The notes under the pieces: generated by a model
What the model was told of the DNA's origin: nothing
Databases searched by the model: none
What the model saw: the letters and a program-made list of their open reading frames with translations, nothing else
Source: Tianweitania sp. UT-5YL-CI-8
GTDB lineage: Bacteria > Pseudomonadota > Alphaproteobacteria > Rhizobiales > Rhizobiaceae
Assembly (NCBI RefSeq): GCF_030010215.1
Contig: NZ_JASCRR010000007.1
Location: forward strand, 124,001 to 188,000
Direction: 5' to 3'
DNA length: 64,000 nt
Made by a program: the position numbers and the translations under genes
Shown: piece by piece, positions 7,253 to 16,125 of the stretch
How the letters are laid out: each line of letters starts with the position of its first letter
How positions within the stretch are numbered: the first letter of the stretch is position 1

Positions 7253-8872
7253 TCATCCCGCTGTCGGCGTCGACAGCAACCATAGCCCAAGCGCGGTGTA
7301 GGCCAGCATCAGGACGGTCAGCGGAATCTGGCTGCGGATCGCCGCGCCGCGATCCGGATGCAGCCTGTGCGCCAAGGCATGCGCGGCCAGCACCGCCAGA
7401 ACATGGCCGCCGACGATGGCCGCTACCTGGACATTCCAGATCAGCCGCGCTCCTCCGGCGCCGGCCACGATGGCGGCCTCGACGTGATGGTTGGCCGTGC
7501 CGAACAGGTTCCAGCCCAAGGCGAAGGGGTCTGAAACCGCTACCAAAGCATATTGGCCGTTGACCAGCAGCGAGGCGACATAGTGCGACGCGTGATAGGC
7601 CAGCGCGATCGGCACGAAGGACCAGACCAGAAGCCCGGCAGCCCCACGGAAGCAGTGGCGGCTTGCGACCAGCCGCTCACCGAGCGCGACCGCCGACAGA
7701 GTGACCACAACCATGACCGCAAAAGTTGCCAGCAGCCCGAAGCTGTTCAACCAGACAAGGGCAGAGCGGCCAGGATATTCCAGCGGGTTGATGCCGAATA
7801 AGCCCAGCCAGAAAAAGGTCTTCGACAGCCCGTCGAACGACACCGACGACAACGCCAGGAGGAGAAACAGCGTGCCGCTGAGCGGCAGCGGCGCGGCATC
7901 GAGCAGCTTGGCGCCGGGCCAGTTCAGGCTGAGCCGGATGCGGCCGCCGGTTTCCTGTCCGTCGAGGATCGAAAACCGCGCGATCAGGGAGAAGAAAGCA
8001 GTGAGGAACTCGCCCTGCCGGCTCCAGCGGTTGTAGCTGAACAGCAGCATCCCAGCGAAACTCGCGGCCCAGTAGAGCGCGACGACGATTGCCAGGCGGA
8101 AAGGATCGTCCGGCGCGGGATAGATCAGCTCGAACCAGGCGAAGGCGAGGAAGCCGAGAAGGGCGGGGGTGTAGGCCAGGCGTCCGTAGATCGAACGCTT
8201 TTGCCCTATATTGCCCCCCTCTGTCCTGCCGGACATCTCCCCCGCATGGGGGGAGATCAGCAGTTGCGCACGCCCCGCCTCTCTTGCGGCGGGGACAGTT
8301 GGCGAAAGCGTTGATGACAGCTCAATCTCCCCCCATGCGGGGGAGATGTCCGGCAGGACAGAGGGGGGCAACGTCGAGCGCCTGCACCGGTGGGTGACAA
8401 ATCCGACGCAGCGCATGACCACCCGATACGGTCCATACCACGGGTTGATCCATGACCAAAAATCGCCCATCGCGCCCTGCATGAGCGTCACCCCGATCCA
8501 CAGCAGCGTCCAGACCACCAGCGGCAGCGGATTGGACAGCGGATCGCGGCTGCCCCAGATGCCGGCTGCGACCAAGACCATCAGGACGACGAAGGACAGC
8601 GTGCTGGTAACAGCGCGAAGGTCGGGTATCTCGCCCAAACAAAGCCGCCTGGACCAGGCTGAAACGATGGTTTTAGGCGGCAACACCGCCAGCACGAGAA
8701 AGCTGGCAAAAACAGCGAGAACCGCACCGACGATATAATAGCCGGTCGGCAGCAGAAGCACGTGGCCCCGCTCGGACGCGTGAGCCAATGCCTCCCCGGT
8801 GAGAACCGCCATGACGACCGGCGATAGCAGAAAAGCGCGGAAGCGGGATCTCCCGGTCCCACTTCCGCGCAT
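7253..8872 (-). CDS. Polytopic membrane protein of unknown function with an in-frame repeat insertion
   Basis: I do not recognise this 539-residue protein. It has an N-terminal hydrophobic segment ending in GEALAHASE (possible signal peptide) and about ten further strongly hydrophobic segments. The ATG at 8872 overlaps the rpe stop (TGATG), so the frame that continues upstream through rpe is not part of it. Residues about 168-221 are encoded by a 161-bp GC-rich inverted repeat that brings in a low-hydrophobicity loop (SVLPDISPAWGEI and SPHAGEMSGRTEGG) between WINPWYGPYRVVMR and YGRLAYTPALLGF. The flanks read as one membrane protein, so the repeat appears to be an in-frame insertion into a loop. 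It is probably co-transcribed with rpe; a functional link is unknown. Confidence 0.75.
   Translation of the reverse strand: MRGSGTGRSRFRAFLLSPVVMAVLTGEALAHASERGHVLLLPTGYYIVGAVLAVFASFLVLAVLPPKTIVSAWSRRLCLGEIPDLRAVTSTLSFVVLMVLVAAGIWGSRDPLSNPLPLVVWTLLWIGVTLMQGAMGDFWSWINPWYGPYRVVMRCVGFVTHRCRRSTLPPSVLPDISPAWGEIELSSTLSPTVPAAREAGRAQLLISPHAGEMSGRTEGGNIGQKRSIYGRLAYTPALLGFLAFAWFELIYPAPDDPFRLAIVVALYWAASFAGMLLFSYNRWSRQGEFLTAFFSLIARFSILDGQETGGRIRLSLNWPGAKLLDAAPLPLSGTLFLLLALSSVSFDGLSKTFFWLGLFGINPLEYPGRSALVWLNSFGLLATFAVMVVVTLSAVALGERLVASRHCFRGAAGLLVWSFVPIALAYHASHYVASLLVNGQYALVAVSDPFALGWNLFGTANHHVEAAIVAGAGGARLIWNVQVAAIVGGHVLAVLAAHALAHRLHPDRGAAIRSQIPLTVLMLAYTALGLWLLSTPTAG
8211..8371. repeat. 161-bp palindromic repeat, 47-bp perfect arms, inside a coding region
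   Basis: The arms 8211-8257 and 8325-8371 are exact reverse complements over 47 bases and flank a 67-nt loop. The loop holds a second hairpin (CCCCGCC ... GGCGGGG). The element is read without stops within the membrane-protein gene. I recall the same core (CTGTCCTGCCGGACATCTCC) as a dispersed intergenic repeat in Mesorhizobium-type genomes; only one copy lies in this window. Confidence 0.93.
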
Positions 8873-9549
8873 CAGCGGTGTGCCGCGTCTGCGGCGTCGC
8901 GGATCGCGGCGATGTTGCCGCGATAGGCGTCGACCGTGCCGCCCTTGAACACCGCAGCACCCGCCACCAGCACATTGGCGCCGGCCGCGACGGCCAGCGG
9001 GGCGGTCTCGGGCGACACGCCACCGTCGATCTCGATGTCGATCGGCCGGTCGCCGATCAGCGCCTTGATGCGCTTGACCTTGTCGACCATGGCCGGAATG
9101 AAGGCCTGGCCGCCAAAGCCAGGATTGACCGTCATGACCAGCACGAGATCGAGCCGGTCGAGAACATATTCGATGACGCCTTCCGGCGTTCCCGGATTGA
9201 GCGAGACGCCGGCTTTCTTGCCGAGGTTCTTGATGGTCTGCAGCGAGCGGTCGAGATGCGGTCCGGCTTCGGCATGCACGGTGAGGATGTCGCAGCCGGC
9301 ATCGGCGAAGGCCGCCAGATAGGGATCGGCGGGCGCGATCATCAGGTGGCAGTCGAACACCTTTTTGGTGCGGTTTCGGATCGCCTTGATGACTGGCGCA
9401 CCGAAGGTGATGTTGGGGACGAAATGCCCGTCCATGACGTCGAGATGGATCCAGTCGGCGCCGGCGGCGTCGATGGCCGCGACCTCGTCGCCGAGCTTCG
9501 AAAAATCGGAGGCGAGAACCGAAGGCGCGATGAGGGTCCTGTTGGTCAC
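8872..9549 (-). CDS. rpe: Ribulose-phosphate 3-epimerase
   Basis: The 225-residue TIM-barrel enzyme interconverts ribulose 5-phosphate and xylulose 5-phosphate in the pentose phosphate pathway or Calvin cycle. Family motifs are clear: [10 protein letters not shown] at the N-terminus, the metal and catalytic segments [16 protein letters not shown] and [21 protein letters not shown] and the second catalytic Asp in IEIDGGVS. The start is GTG at 9549, with AAAGG about 8 nt upstream; further upstream the frame is non-homologous. The length is typical for Rpe. The stop overlaps the start of the downstream membrane protein. Confidence 0.96.
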   Translation of the reverse strand: MTNRTLIAPSVLASDFSKLGDEVAAIDAAGADWIHLDVMDGHFVPNITFGAPVIKAIRNRTKKVFDCHLMIAPADPYLAAFADAGCDILTVHAEAGPHLDRSLQTIKNLGKKAGVSLNPGTPEGVIEYVLDRLDLVLVMTVNPGFGGQAFIPAMVDKVKRIKALIGDRPIDIEIDGGVSPETAPLAVAAGANVLVAGAAVFKGGTVDAYRGNIAAIRDAADAAHR

Positions 9550-9696
9550 GGGCAAGCCTTTCGAGAACGGTGGATGTCGTGGCCGCCTTAACGCCAGACA
9601 GTGGGATTGTCGAGAGTGTTGGGCGTCCGGCAGATTTGGCAAGGGCGTCCGTGTGCCGCCTCGACTTGGCTGCAATTTCGTGGCACTGCGCAGACC

Positions 9697-10356
9697 ATGG
9701 CACTCGACATCAAAATCTGTGGGCTGAAGACCGAAGCAGCGCTGCAAGCCGCGCTTGACGGCGGTGCGAGCCATGTCGGTTTCATCTTCTTTCCCAAGAG
9801 CCCGCGGCATTTGGAAGTGCAGGAGGCTGGACGGTTGCGCAAGCTCGCGCAAGGCCGAGCACAGGCGGTGGCGGTCACGGTCGACACCGACAATGCCGAG
9901 CTCGACGCCATTGTGGAAGCCATGCGGCCGGACATGCTGCAACTGCACGGCAAGGAAACGCCTGAGCGTGTCGCCGAGGTGAAGGCGCGCTACGGCCTGC
10001 CCGTGATGAAGGCGTTTTCCATACGCGACGCGGCCGATCTGGATGGCATCAAACCGTATAAGGGGATTGCCGACCGCTTCCTGTTCGACGCCAAGCCGCC
10101 GAAAGGTTCGGAACTTCCGGGCGGCAACGGCGTATCCTTCGACTGGCGGCTACTTGCGGCCCTTGACGGAAATATCGATTACATGCTTTCGGGTGGGTTG
10201 AACGCCGCCAATATCGGCGACGCCCTTAGCCTGACCCACGCGCCGGGCATCGACATTTCCTCGGGCGTGGAAAGCGCTCCGGGCGTCAAGGACGTGGCGC
10301 TGATAGACCAATTCTTCCGGGCCGTGGCAGCTGTGCGTGAAAACCGCGCCGCCTGA
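9697..10356 (+). CDS. trpF: Phosphoribosylanthranilate isomerase
   Basis: The 219-residue enzyme catalyses the Amadori rearrangement of phosphoribosylanthranilate in tryptophan synthesis. The N-terminal [12 protein letters not shown] carries the catalytic Cys, and LFDAKPP has the general-acid Asp. [12 protein letters not shown] and [14 protein letters not shown] form the phosphate-binding and C-terminal motifs. The ATG at 9697 begins the conserved barrel. It is the first gene of a trpF-trpB-trpA order, transcribed divergently from rpe with 147 nt between them. Confidence 0.96.
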   Translation: MALDIKICGLKTEAALQAALDGGASHVGFIFFPKSPRHLEVQEAGRLRKLAQGRAQAVAVTVDTDNAELDAIVEAMRPDMLQLHGKETPERVAEVKARYGLPVMKAFSIRDAADLDGIKPYKGIADRFLFDAKPPKGSELPGGNGVSFDWRLLAALDGNIDYMLSGGLNAANIGDALSLTHAPGIDISSGVESAPGVKDVALIDQFFRAVAAVRENRAA

Positions 10357-10428
10357 CCAGGGTCCAAGGCCCCTGAGCAATCCGAAGCCCGCGCAACGGC
10401 TTGCTCGCGACAGTGATGGAGATCGGCC

Positions 10429-11649
10429 GTGAACAAGCCGTTAGCGCCCAATTCCTTCCGCACCGGACCCGACGAGCAGGGCATGTTCGGCATCTTCGGC
10501 GGGCGTTTCGTCGCCGAGACCCTTATGCCGCTGATCCTCGACCTGCAGAAGCACTGGGACGAGGCCAAGAACGACCCGGCCTTCAAGGCAGAATTGCAGA
10601 ACCTGTCGACGCATTATGCCGGGCGTCCCTCCAAGCTCTATTTCGCCGAGGGCCTGACCAGGCATCTCGGTGGGGCCAAAATCTATTTCAAGCGCGAAGA
10701 CCTGAACCATACCGGCAGCCACAAGATCAACAACTGCCTCGGCCAGATCCTGCTCGCCAAGCGGATGGGCAAGAAGCGCATCATCGCCGAGACCGGCGCG
10801 GGCCAGCATGGCGTGGCTTCCGCCACCGTGGCCGCCCGCTTCGGCTTTCCCTGCTTCGTCTATATGGGCGCGACCGACGTCGAGCGGCAGAAGCCGAACG
10901 TGTTCCGCATGAAGCTGTTGGGCGCGGAAGTCACCCCCGTCAGTTCCGGCCACGGCACACTGAAAGACGCCATGAACGAGGCGCTGCGCGACTGGGTGAC
11001 CAATGTCGAGGACACCTATTACCTGATCGGCACCGCCGCCGGTCCGCATCCTTATCCGGAGCTGGTGCGCGAATTCCAGTCGGTGATCGGCATTGAAGCG
11101 CGCGAGCAGATCCTCGAACAGGAAGGCCGCTTGCCCGACGTCATCGTCGCGGCAGTCGGCGGCGGTTCGAACGCCATCGGCCTGTTCCATCCTTTCCTCG
11201 ACGACACCGACGTCAAGATTGTCGGCATTGAGGCAGGCGGTCACGGCCTCGACGGCATCGAGCATTGCGCCTCGATGAGCGCCGGCAAGCCAGGCGTGCT
11301 GCACGGCAACCGCACCTATCTGCTGCAGAACGCGGACGGCCAGATCATGGACGGGCATTCGATCTCGGCAGGGCTCGACTATCCCGGCGTCGGCCCCGAG
11401 CATAGCTGGCTGCGCGATAGCGGACGCGTCGACTATGTGCCGATCCTCGACGACGAGGCGCTGGATGCGTTCCAGCTGACCACCAAGGTCGAGGGCATCA
11501 TCCCGGCATTGGAATCCGCCCATGCCATCGCCCATGCCATCAAGGTCGCACCGACCATGGGCAAGGACCAGATCATGATCGTCAACCTCTCCGGCCGCGG
11601 CGACAAGGACGTGCATACGGTTGCCAAGATGATGGGTATGGAGATCTGA
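10429..11649 (+). CDS. trpB: Tryptophan synthase beta chain
   Basis: The 406-residue PLP enzyme condenses indole with serine. The PLP lysine lies in [11 protein letters not shown], followed by the K-A-E-T-like [11 protein letters not shown] segment. The phosphate-binding glycine loop is VGGGSNAIG, and the C-terminal NLSGRGDKD is conserved. The start is GTG at 10429 with GGAG upstream. Its partner trpA normally follows at once; here a complete TA pair intervenes, so TrpB and TrpA are not directly coupled. Confidence 0.97.
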   Translation: MNKPLAPNSFRTGPDEQGMFGIFGGRFVAETLMPLILDLQKHWDEAKNDPAFKAELQNLSTHYAGRPSKLYFAEGLTRHLGGAKIYFKREDLNHTGSHKINNCLGQILLAKRMGKKRIIAETGAGQHGVASATVAARFGFPCFVYMGATDVERQKPNVFRMKLLGAEVTPVSSGHGTLKDAMNEALRDWVTNVEDTYYLIGTAAGPHPYPELVREFQSVIGIEAREQILEQEGRLPDVIVAAVGGGSNAIGLFHPFLDDTDVKIVGIEAGGHGLDGIEHCASMSAGKPGVLHGNRTYLLQNADGQIMDGHSISAGLDYPGVGPEHSWLRDSGRVDYVPILDDEALDAFQLTTKVEGIIPALESAHAIAHAIKVAPTMGKDQIMIVNLSGRGDKDVHTVAKMMGMEI

Positions 11650-11651
11650 GT

Positions 11652-11679
11652 TTGAGCGCGCCACACGCCGTGTTAAACT
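11652..11679 (+). promoter_or_regulatory. Candidate promoter with small palindrome ahead of the trp-embedded TA pair
   Basis: TTGAGC (11652-11657) and TAAACT (11674-11679) are 16 bp apart, just after the trpB stop. An 11-bp palindrome (ACACG-c-CGTGT, 11663-11673) lies in the spacer, a plausible antitoxin operator. Confidence 0.4.
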
Positions 11680-11703
11680 GAGCGAGGTCTACAGGAGATT
11701 GAC

Positions 11704-11988
11704 ATGGGGGCGGTGCCGCTGTCGTTGAACGTGAAGTCCAAGCTGAAAGATGATCTGGAACGTGAAGCGCGCCTGCTGAAAATTTCGGAGTCAGAGATCG
11801 CGGAACGCGCCATTGAAATCTTTTTAGACCTGCAGGCCCACAAGCGTGATGTCATCGCCGCAGCGGTCAAGGAAGCGGACAACGGCGTGTTCATATCCAG
11901 CGAGGCGATGGAGGCCTGGCTTGACCGCCTGGATGACGATCCCGACGCACCCCCTCCCGAACCCGATATATACCTGCCGCCGCGTTGA
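11704..11988 (+). CDS. Ribbon-helix-helix-like antitoxin (trp operon)
   Basis: The 94-residue protein opens with a beta strand and helix (PLSLNVKSKLKDDLEREARLL), then KISESEIAERAIEIFLDLQAH, the pattern of a ribbon-helix-helix DNA-binding domain. The acidic, Pro-rich C-terminus (residues about 75-94) would be the toxin-neutralising tail. AGGAG precedes the ATG by 8 nt. The stop overlaps the toxin ATG (TGATG). It is unrelated in detail to the antitoxin at 5.4-5.7 kb, so the two pairs look independent. Confidence 0.82.
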   Translation: MGAVPLSLNVKSKLKDDLEREARLLKISESEIAERAIEIFLDLQAHKRDVIAAAVKEADNGVFISSEAMEAWLDRLDDDPDAPPPEPDIYLPPR

Positions 11989-12293
11989 TGAAGGTTATAT
12001 TCCTTCCGTCATCGGACGAAAGCGTCCGATGGTTTTCTCGCTATTACCGTTCCGTCTTTCCGGAGGGTCGCGGCAAAGCCCGAGTTCGAATGCGTCGCGC
12101 GCTGGAGCTCATATCCGACAACCCGCAGATAGGACACGTCGTCGAAGATGCGGAGCAAAGGGAGTTTTCGATCCCGAAGACACCGTTTTCGCTCATTTAC
12201 CGTATCGCGGGCGAGCAGATAGAGATATTGCGCGTCTGGGACGGTCGCGCTAACCCGGAAAGACTGACCGCTCCGGACGAAGGACTGGATTGA
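11988..12293 (+). CDS. RelE/ParE-family toxin (trp operon)
   Basis: The 101-residue protein has the RelE/ParE layout: an N-terminal [19 protein letters not shown], a helix with [21 protein letters not shown], and the C-terminal strands [35 protein letters not shown] split across the fold. The R-x-F/Y and final R-W/WD-type residues are common in ParE/RelE. ATG at 11988 is preferred over an adjacent TTG. Its stop is 2 nt upstream of the trpA ATG, so the toxin 3' end probably supplies the trpA ribosome-binding region. Confidence 0.83.
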   Translation: MKVIFLPSSDESVRWFSRYYRSVFPEGRGKARVRMRRALELISDNPQIGHVVEDAEQREFSIPKTPFSLIYRIAGEQIEILRVWDGRANPERLTAPDEGLD

Positions 12294-12295
12294 CA

Positions 12296-13135
12296 ATGAC
12301 CACCCGCATCGACCGCCGCATGGCGAAGCTGAAGGCCGAGGGACGGCCGGCGCTGATCACCTATTTCATGGGCGGCGACCCCGACTATGACACGTCGCTC
12401 GAGATCATGAAGGCGCTCCCCAGGGCCGGCAGCGACGTCATCGAACTCGGCATGCCGTTTTCCGACCCGATGGCCGATGGTCCGGCGATCCAGGCGGCCG
12501 GTCTGCGCGCGCTGAAAAACGGCCAGACGCTCGCCAAGACGCTGAAGATGGCGCAGGATTTCCGTGTCCATGACAACGATACCCCGATCGTCATGATGGG
12601 CTATTACAACCCGATCTACATCTACGGCGTCGACCGTTTCCTTGCGGATGCAAAGGCGTCTGGCATCGACGGGCTGATCGTGGTCGACCTGCCACCCGAG
12701 ATGGACGAGGAACTCTGCATTCCCGCCGTCAAATCAGGCATCAACTTCATCCGCCTGGCCACGCCAACGACCGACGACCAGCGCCTGCCCAAGGTGCTCG
12801 AAAACACGTCCGGCTTCGTCTACTACGTCTCGATGACCGGCATCACCGGCTCCGCGCTCGCCGACACCACCAAGGTCGATGCCGCCGTCCGGCGAATCAA
12901 GAGCCATACCGACCTGCCGGTCTGCGTCGGCTTCGGCGTCAAGACGGCCGAGCAGGCCCGCTCCATCGGTGCCTATGCCGACGGCGTGGTGGTCGGCACG
13001 GCCATCGTCAACGCGATTGCGAATGTCATTGGCCCGCAGGGCAAGATGACGGCCAACCCCGCCGATGCGGTCGCCACGCTCGTGACCGGTTTGGCGCAAG
13101 GGGTGCGAACCGCGCGCCTTGCTCCTGCCCAATAA
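12296..13135 (+). CDS. trpA: Tryptophan synthase alpha chain
   Basis: The 279-residue TIM barrel cleaves indole-glycerol phosphate to indole for TrpB. The catalytic Glu lies in [16 protein letters not shown] and the catalytic Asp in [11 protein letters not shown]. The phosphate site includes [11 protein letters not shown] and [13 protein letters not shown]. The ATG at 12296 is the first methionine after the toxin stop, and AAGGA lies 11 nt upstream inside the toxin gene. In relatives trpA directly follows trpB. Confidence 0.97.
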   Translation: MTTRIDRRMAKLKAEGRPALITYFMGGDPDYDTSLEIMKALPRAGSDVIELGMPFSDPMADGPAIQAAGLRALKNGQTLAKTLKMAQDFRVHDNDTPIVMMGYYNPIYIYGVDRFLADAKASGIDGLIVVDLPPEMDEELCIPAVKSGINFIRLATPTTDDQRLPKVLENTSGFVYYVSMTGITGSALADTTKVDAAVRRIKSHTDLPVCVGFGVKTAEQARSIGAYADGVVVGTAIVNAIANVIGPQGKMTANPADAVATLVTGLAQGVRTARLAPAQ

Positions 13136-13171
13136 ATCCCCCACATCCCAGCCAGAAGAGGGATCGAAGCC

Positions 13172-14098
13172 ATGAACTGGATCACCAATTACGTCCGCCC
13201 CAAGCTCAACTCCATGCTTGGCCGGCGCGAAATGCCGGAAAACCTCTGGATCAAGGATCCCGAGAGCGGCGAGATGGTGTTCCACAAGGATCTGGAGCAG
13301 AACCAGTTCGTAATCCCCGCCTCCGGCCACCATATGAAGATCTCGGCCAGGGAACGGCTCCGCTTTTTCTTCGATGACGGCCGCTACGACAGCATCGAAA
13401 ACCCCAAGGTCGTCGCCGACCCGCTGAAATTCCGTGACGAGAAGCGCTATGCCGACCGCATCAAGGATGCGCGCACCAAGACCGCGATGGACGATGCCGT
13501 GCTTTCCGGTGTCGGCACCATTGAAGGCCTGCCGGTAGTCGCAACCGTGCAGGACTTCGCGTTCATGGGCGGTTCGCTCGGCATGGCGGCGGGCGAAGCC
13601 ATCGTTCGCGCCTTCGAGGTCGCCATCGAAAAGAAGCGGCCGCTTATCCTGTTCGCCGCCTCGGGCGGTGCGCGCATGCAGGAGGGCATTCTGTCGCTGA
13701 TGCAGCTGCCGCGCACTACCGTTGGCGTCGACCGTCTGAAGGAAGCCGGCCTGCCCTATATCGTCGTGCTGACCAACCCGACCACCGGCGGGGTCACGGC
13801 CTCCTACGCAATGCTGGGCGATGTCCACATCGCCGAGCCCGGCGCTCTGATCGGTTTCGCCGGACCGCGCGTGATCGAACAGACGATCCGCGAGAAGCTG
13901 CCGGAAGGTTTCCAGCGCTCCGAATATCTGATGGAACACGGCATGGTAGACATGGTCGTTTCCCGGCTTGATCTGAAGGCGACCATCGCGCGACTGTTGA
14001 AGATTTTGCTCAAGGTCCCCGTTGAAGAGGCGGTGGCAACGATGGACGTTGCTCTGCCCATACCGGCCACCACTCCCGAAATGCGCCCTCAGGCGTAA
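13172..14098 (+). CDS. accD: Acetyl-CoA carboxylase carboxyltransferase beta subunit
   Basis: The 308-residue protein is the beta half of the carboxyltransferase that makes malonyl-CoA with AccA. The crotonase-like core is intact: [44 protein letters not shown] and [11 protein letters not shown]. The N-terminal zinc ribbon normally reads C-x2-C-x15-C-x2-C. Here the four positions are Asp29, Ser32, Ile48 and Ser51, although the surrounding residues are conserved. Rhizobial AccDs are known to have an eroded ribbon; this one has lost every ligand. It sits between trpA and folC, as in other alphaproteobacteria. Confidence 0.96.
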   Translation: MNWITNYVRPKLNSMLGRREMPENLWIKDPESGEMVFHKDLEQNQFVIPASGHHMKISARERLRFFFDDGRYDSIENPKVVADPLKFRDEKRYADRIKDARTKTAMDDAVLSGVGTIEGLPVVATVQDFAFMGGSLGMAAGEAIVRAFEVAIEKKRPLILFAASGGARMQEGILSLMQLPRTTVGVDRLKEAGLPYIVVLTNPTTGGVTASYAMLGDVHIAEPGALIGFAGPRVIEQTIREKLPEGFQRSEYLMEHGMVDMVVSRLDLKATIARLLKILLKVPVEEAVATMDVALPIPATTPEMRPQA

Positions 14099-14135
14099 CT
14101 CCCACAGCTGGTTAACGTGCTTACGACTCTCAAAG

Positions 14136-14302
14136 CCCCCTCATCCGGCCCTTCGGGCCACCGCCCGGGGTCGAGCCGCTGGTCTCGACCCGTCTTTCGG
14201 ACCCCTGCTGGGAAGAAGGGACTGGAGCCGGCGTTCGTCGCTTTCCTCTCCCCTCGGGGAGAGGGTGGCCGAGCGAAGTGGGTGCGTCAGCACGGTGAGG
14301 GG
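14136..14302. repeat. Intergenic GC-rich hairpin repeat (same family as 24210-24343)
   Basis: The element starts CCCCCTCA and ends with the complementary TGAGGGG (14296-14302), with several internal hairpins. Its last 58 bases (14245-14302) match 24285-24342 with one difference (C/T). It fills most of the accD-folC gap. Sequences of this kind are dispersed in Mesorhizobium-like chromosomes. Confidence 0.88.
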
Positions 14303-14331
14303 ATAGAAAAGCCGATCCGGAAAGTTGCTCA

Positions 14332-15663
14332 ATGACCGTGCTCGCCGCGGACCTCGAAATCGAGCGCCTGATGGCGCTGCATCCGAAGGGATTCGACCTG
14401 TCGCTCGACCGCGTGTCGCGCCTGCTCGAACGGTTGGGTAACCCGCAGGACAAACTACCGCCGGTGATCCATATCGCCGGCACCAACGGCAAGGGGTCCG
14501 CGGCCGCGTTTTCGCGCGCGCTTCTGGAGGCGGAAGGCTATCGCGTCCACGTCCACACCTCGCCGCATCTGGTCAACTGGCACGAACGCTACCGCCTGGG
14601 CGCCAAGGGCGGCGGCAGGCTTGTCGAGGACGGCGTTCTGGCCGACGCTATCCGCCGCGTCGCCGATGCCAATGCCGGCGAGACCATTACCGTCTTCGAA
14701 ATTCTCACAGCCGTCGGCTTTCTGCTGTTTGCCGAACACCCCGCCGATGCCGCCGTCATCGAAGTCGGGCTTGGCGGCCGTTTCGACGCCACCAATGTCG
14801 TAAAGAGCCCCGCCGTTTCGCTCATCATGCCGGTGTCGTTGGACCATGAAGCCTATCTCGGCGACCGCGTCGAGTTGATCGCGGCGGAGAAAGCCGGCAT
14901 CGTCAAACGCGGCTGCCCGGTGGTGATCGGCGCGCAGGAGACCGAGGCAGCCCAGCAGGTCCTGATCGACACGGCCGAGCGGCTTGGCTGCCCGGTGGCA
15001 GTCTACGGGCAGGACTTCCTCGCCTATGAGGAAAACGGCCGCATGATCTATCAGGACGAGACCGGCCTGCTCGACATCTCGCCGCCTCGGCTTGCAGGAC
15101 GCCACCAACTTGCCAATGCGGCCGCTGCCATCGCCGCCGTGCGGGCCGCCGGTTTCGAGATCGGCCAGCGCGCCGCCGACCATGCGATGACGCATGTCGA
15201 ATGGCCGGGTCGGATGCAGAAGCTGCCGCAAGGCAAGCTCACTGAGCTCGCGCCGAAAGGCGCCGAGATCTGGATCGACGGCGGCCACAATCCTGGCGCC
15301 GGCGTTGTGGTGGCCGAAGCCTTGGCCGAGCGCGAAGAAAAATTCGCTCGGCCGCTGTTCCTGATCGCCGGCATGATCAGCACCAAGGACCAGACCGGCT
15401 ATTTCCGCGCCTTCGAAGGCATGGCACGGCATGTCTACACCGTGCCCGTCCACATGAGCGACGCCGGCGTGCCCAATGCAGAGCTTGCCGTGCGGGCCGC
15501 GCAGGCTAGTCTTTCGGCCGAGCCGATCAGTTCGGTGGCCAATGCCCTGATGCTTCTGCGCGATAGCTGGGGCGAGGAAGAAACCCCGCCGCGCATTCTG
15601 ATCGGCGGCTCGCTCTATCTCGTCGGCGAAGTCTTGGCCGAGAACGGCACTCCACCGGTCTGA
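14332..15663 (+). CDS. folC: Bifunctional folylpolyglutamate synthase / dihydrofolate synthase
   Basis: The 443-residue Mur-ligase-family enzyme adds glutamate to dihydropteroate and to folates. The P-loop is HIAGTNGKGSAAAF, the omega region includes HTSPHLVNWHER, and AAVIEVGLGGRFDATN with SLDHEAYLGD carries the Mg and ATP contacts. The C-terminal domain contains WIDGGHNPGAG. The ATG at 14332 is the first start after the intergenic repeat. It closes the plus-strand trp-accD-folC run and converges on trxA. Confidence 0.95.
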   Translation: MTVLAADLEIERLMALHPKGFDLSLDRVSRLLERLGNPQDKLPPVIHIAGTNGKGSAAAFSRALLEAEGYRVHVHTSPHLVNWHERYRLGAKGGGRLVEDGVLADAIRRVADANAGETITVFEILTAVGFLLFAEHPADAAVIEVGLGGRFDATNVVKSPAVSLIMPVSLDHEAYLGDRVELIAAEKAGIVKRGCPVVIGAQETEAAQQVLIDTAERLGCPVAVYGQDFLAYEENGRMIYQDETGLLDISPPRLAGRHQLANAAAAIAAVRAAGFEIGQRAADHAMTHVEWPGRMQKLPQGKLTELAPKGAEIWIDGGHNPGAGVVVAEALAEREEKFARPLFLIAGMISTKDQTGYFRAFEGMARHVYTVPVHMSDAGVPNAELAVRAAQASLSAEPISSVANALMLLRDSWGEEETPPRILIGGSLYLVGEVLAENGTPPV

Positions 15664-15666
15664 CCA

Positions 15667-15693
15667 ACAAAAAGCCCGGCGCGAGGCCGGGCT
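15667..15693 (-). terminator. Rho-independent terminator of trxA
   Basis: An 8-bp stem (AGCCCGGC / GCCGGGCT, 15673-15693) with a 5-nt loop is followed on the minus strand by a T-rich run (15667-15672). It lies 24 nt past the trxA stop and may also slow folC transcription from the other side. Confidence 0.8.
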
Positions 15694-15717
15694 CGTCGGT
15701 CGTCCGTGACGCCTGGA

Positions 15718-16041
15718 TCAGGCGACGTTGCCGTTGATCCAGTGCGACAGAGCCGTCTTGGGCAGCGCGCCGACCTTGATGTCGGCCACTTCACCGCCCT
15801 TGAAGATCATCAGCGTGGGAATCGAGCGCACGCCAAACTGAGCGGCGATCTCGGGATTTTCGTCGATATTGACTTTGGTGATCTTCACCTTGCCGGCGAG
15901 TTCGCCGGAAATTTCTTCCAAGGCAGGGGCGATCATCTTGCAGGGGCCGCACCATTCCGCCCAGAAATCGACGACCACAGGCTCTTTTGCATCGAGCACG
16001 TCGGTCTGGAAATTGTTCTTGTCGATCTTGACGGTGGCCAT
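15718..16041 (-). CDS. trxA: Thioredoxin 1
   Basis: The 107-residue protein is a single-domain thioredoxin with active site [10 protein letters not shown] (Cys pair about residues 32-35), the buried Asp in VVVDFWAEW and the cis-Pro in RSIPTLMIF. It reduces cytosolic disulfides such as ribonucleotide reductase. The frame extends upstream, but the ATG at 16041 gives the standard length. It lies after addA on the same strand with an 84-nt gap and has its own downstream terminator. Confidence 0.97.
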   Translation of the reverse strand: MATVKIDKNNFQTDVLDAKEPVVVDFWAEWCGPCKMIAPALEEISGELAGKVKITKVNIDENPEIAAQFGVRSIPTLMIFKGGEVADIKVGALPKTALSHWINGNVA

Positions 16042-16125
16042 GGGAAAATGCCTTTCAGATGAGCGGGATTCGGTGTCGCATCCATATCTGGTGCCAAAGC
16101 CGCCCCAGTTCAAGCGCCAGTTTTG

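Noticed and set aside
8211-8371. CRISPR array or insertion sequence
   Set aside because: There is a single inverted repeat without spacers, transposase gene or target-site duplication that I can see.
8873-9703. Extension of the membrane-protein reading frame upstream through rpe, giving a protein of more than 800 residues
   Set aside because: The upstream part lies in another frame of the well-conserved rpe gene and is Arg/His-rich with no family resemblance; an ATG overlapping the rpe stop gives a natural start.
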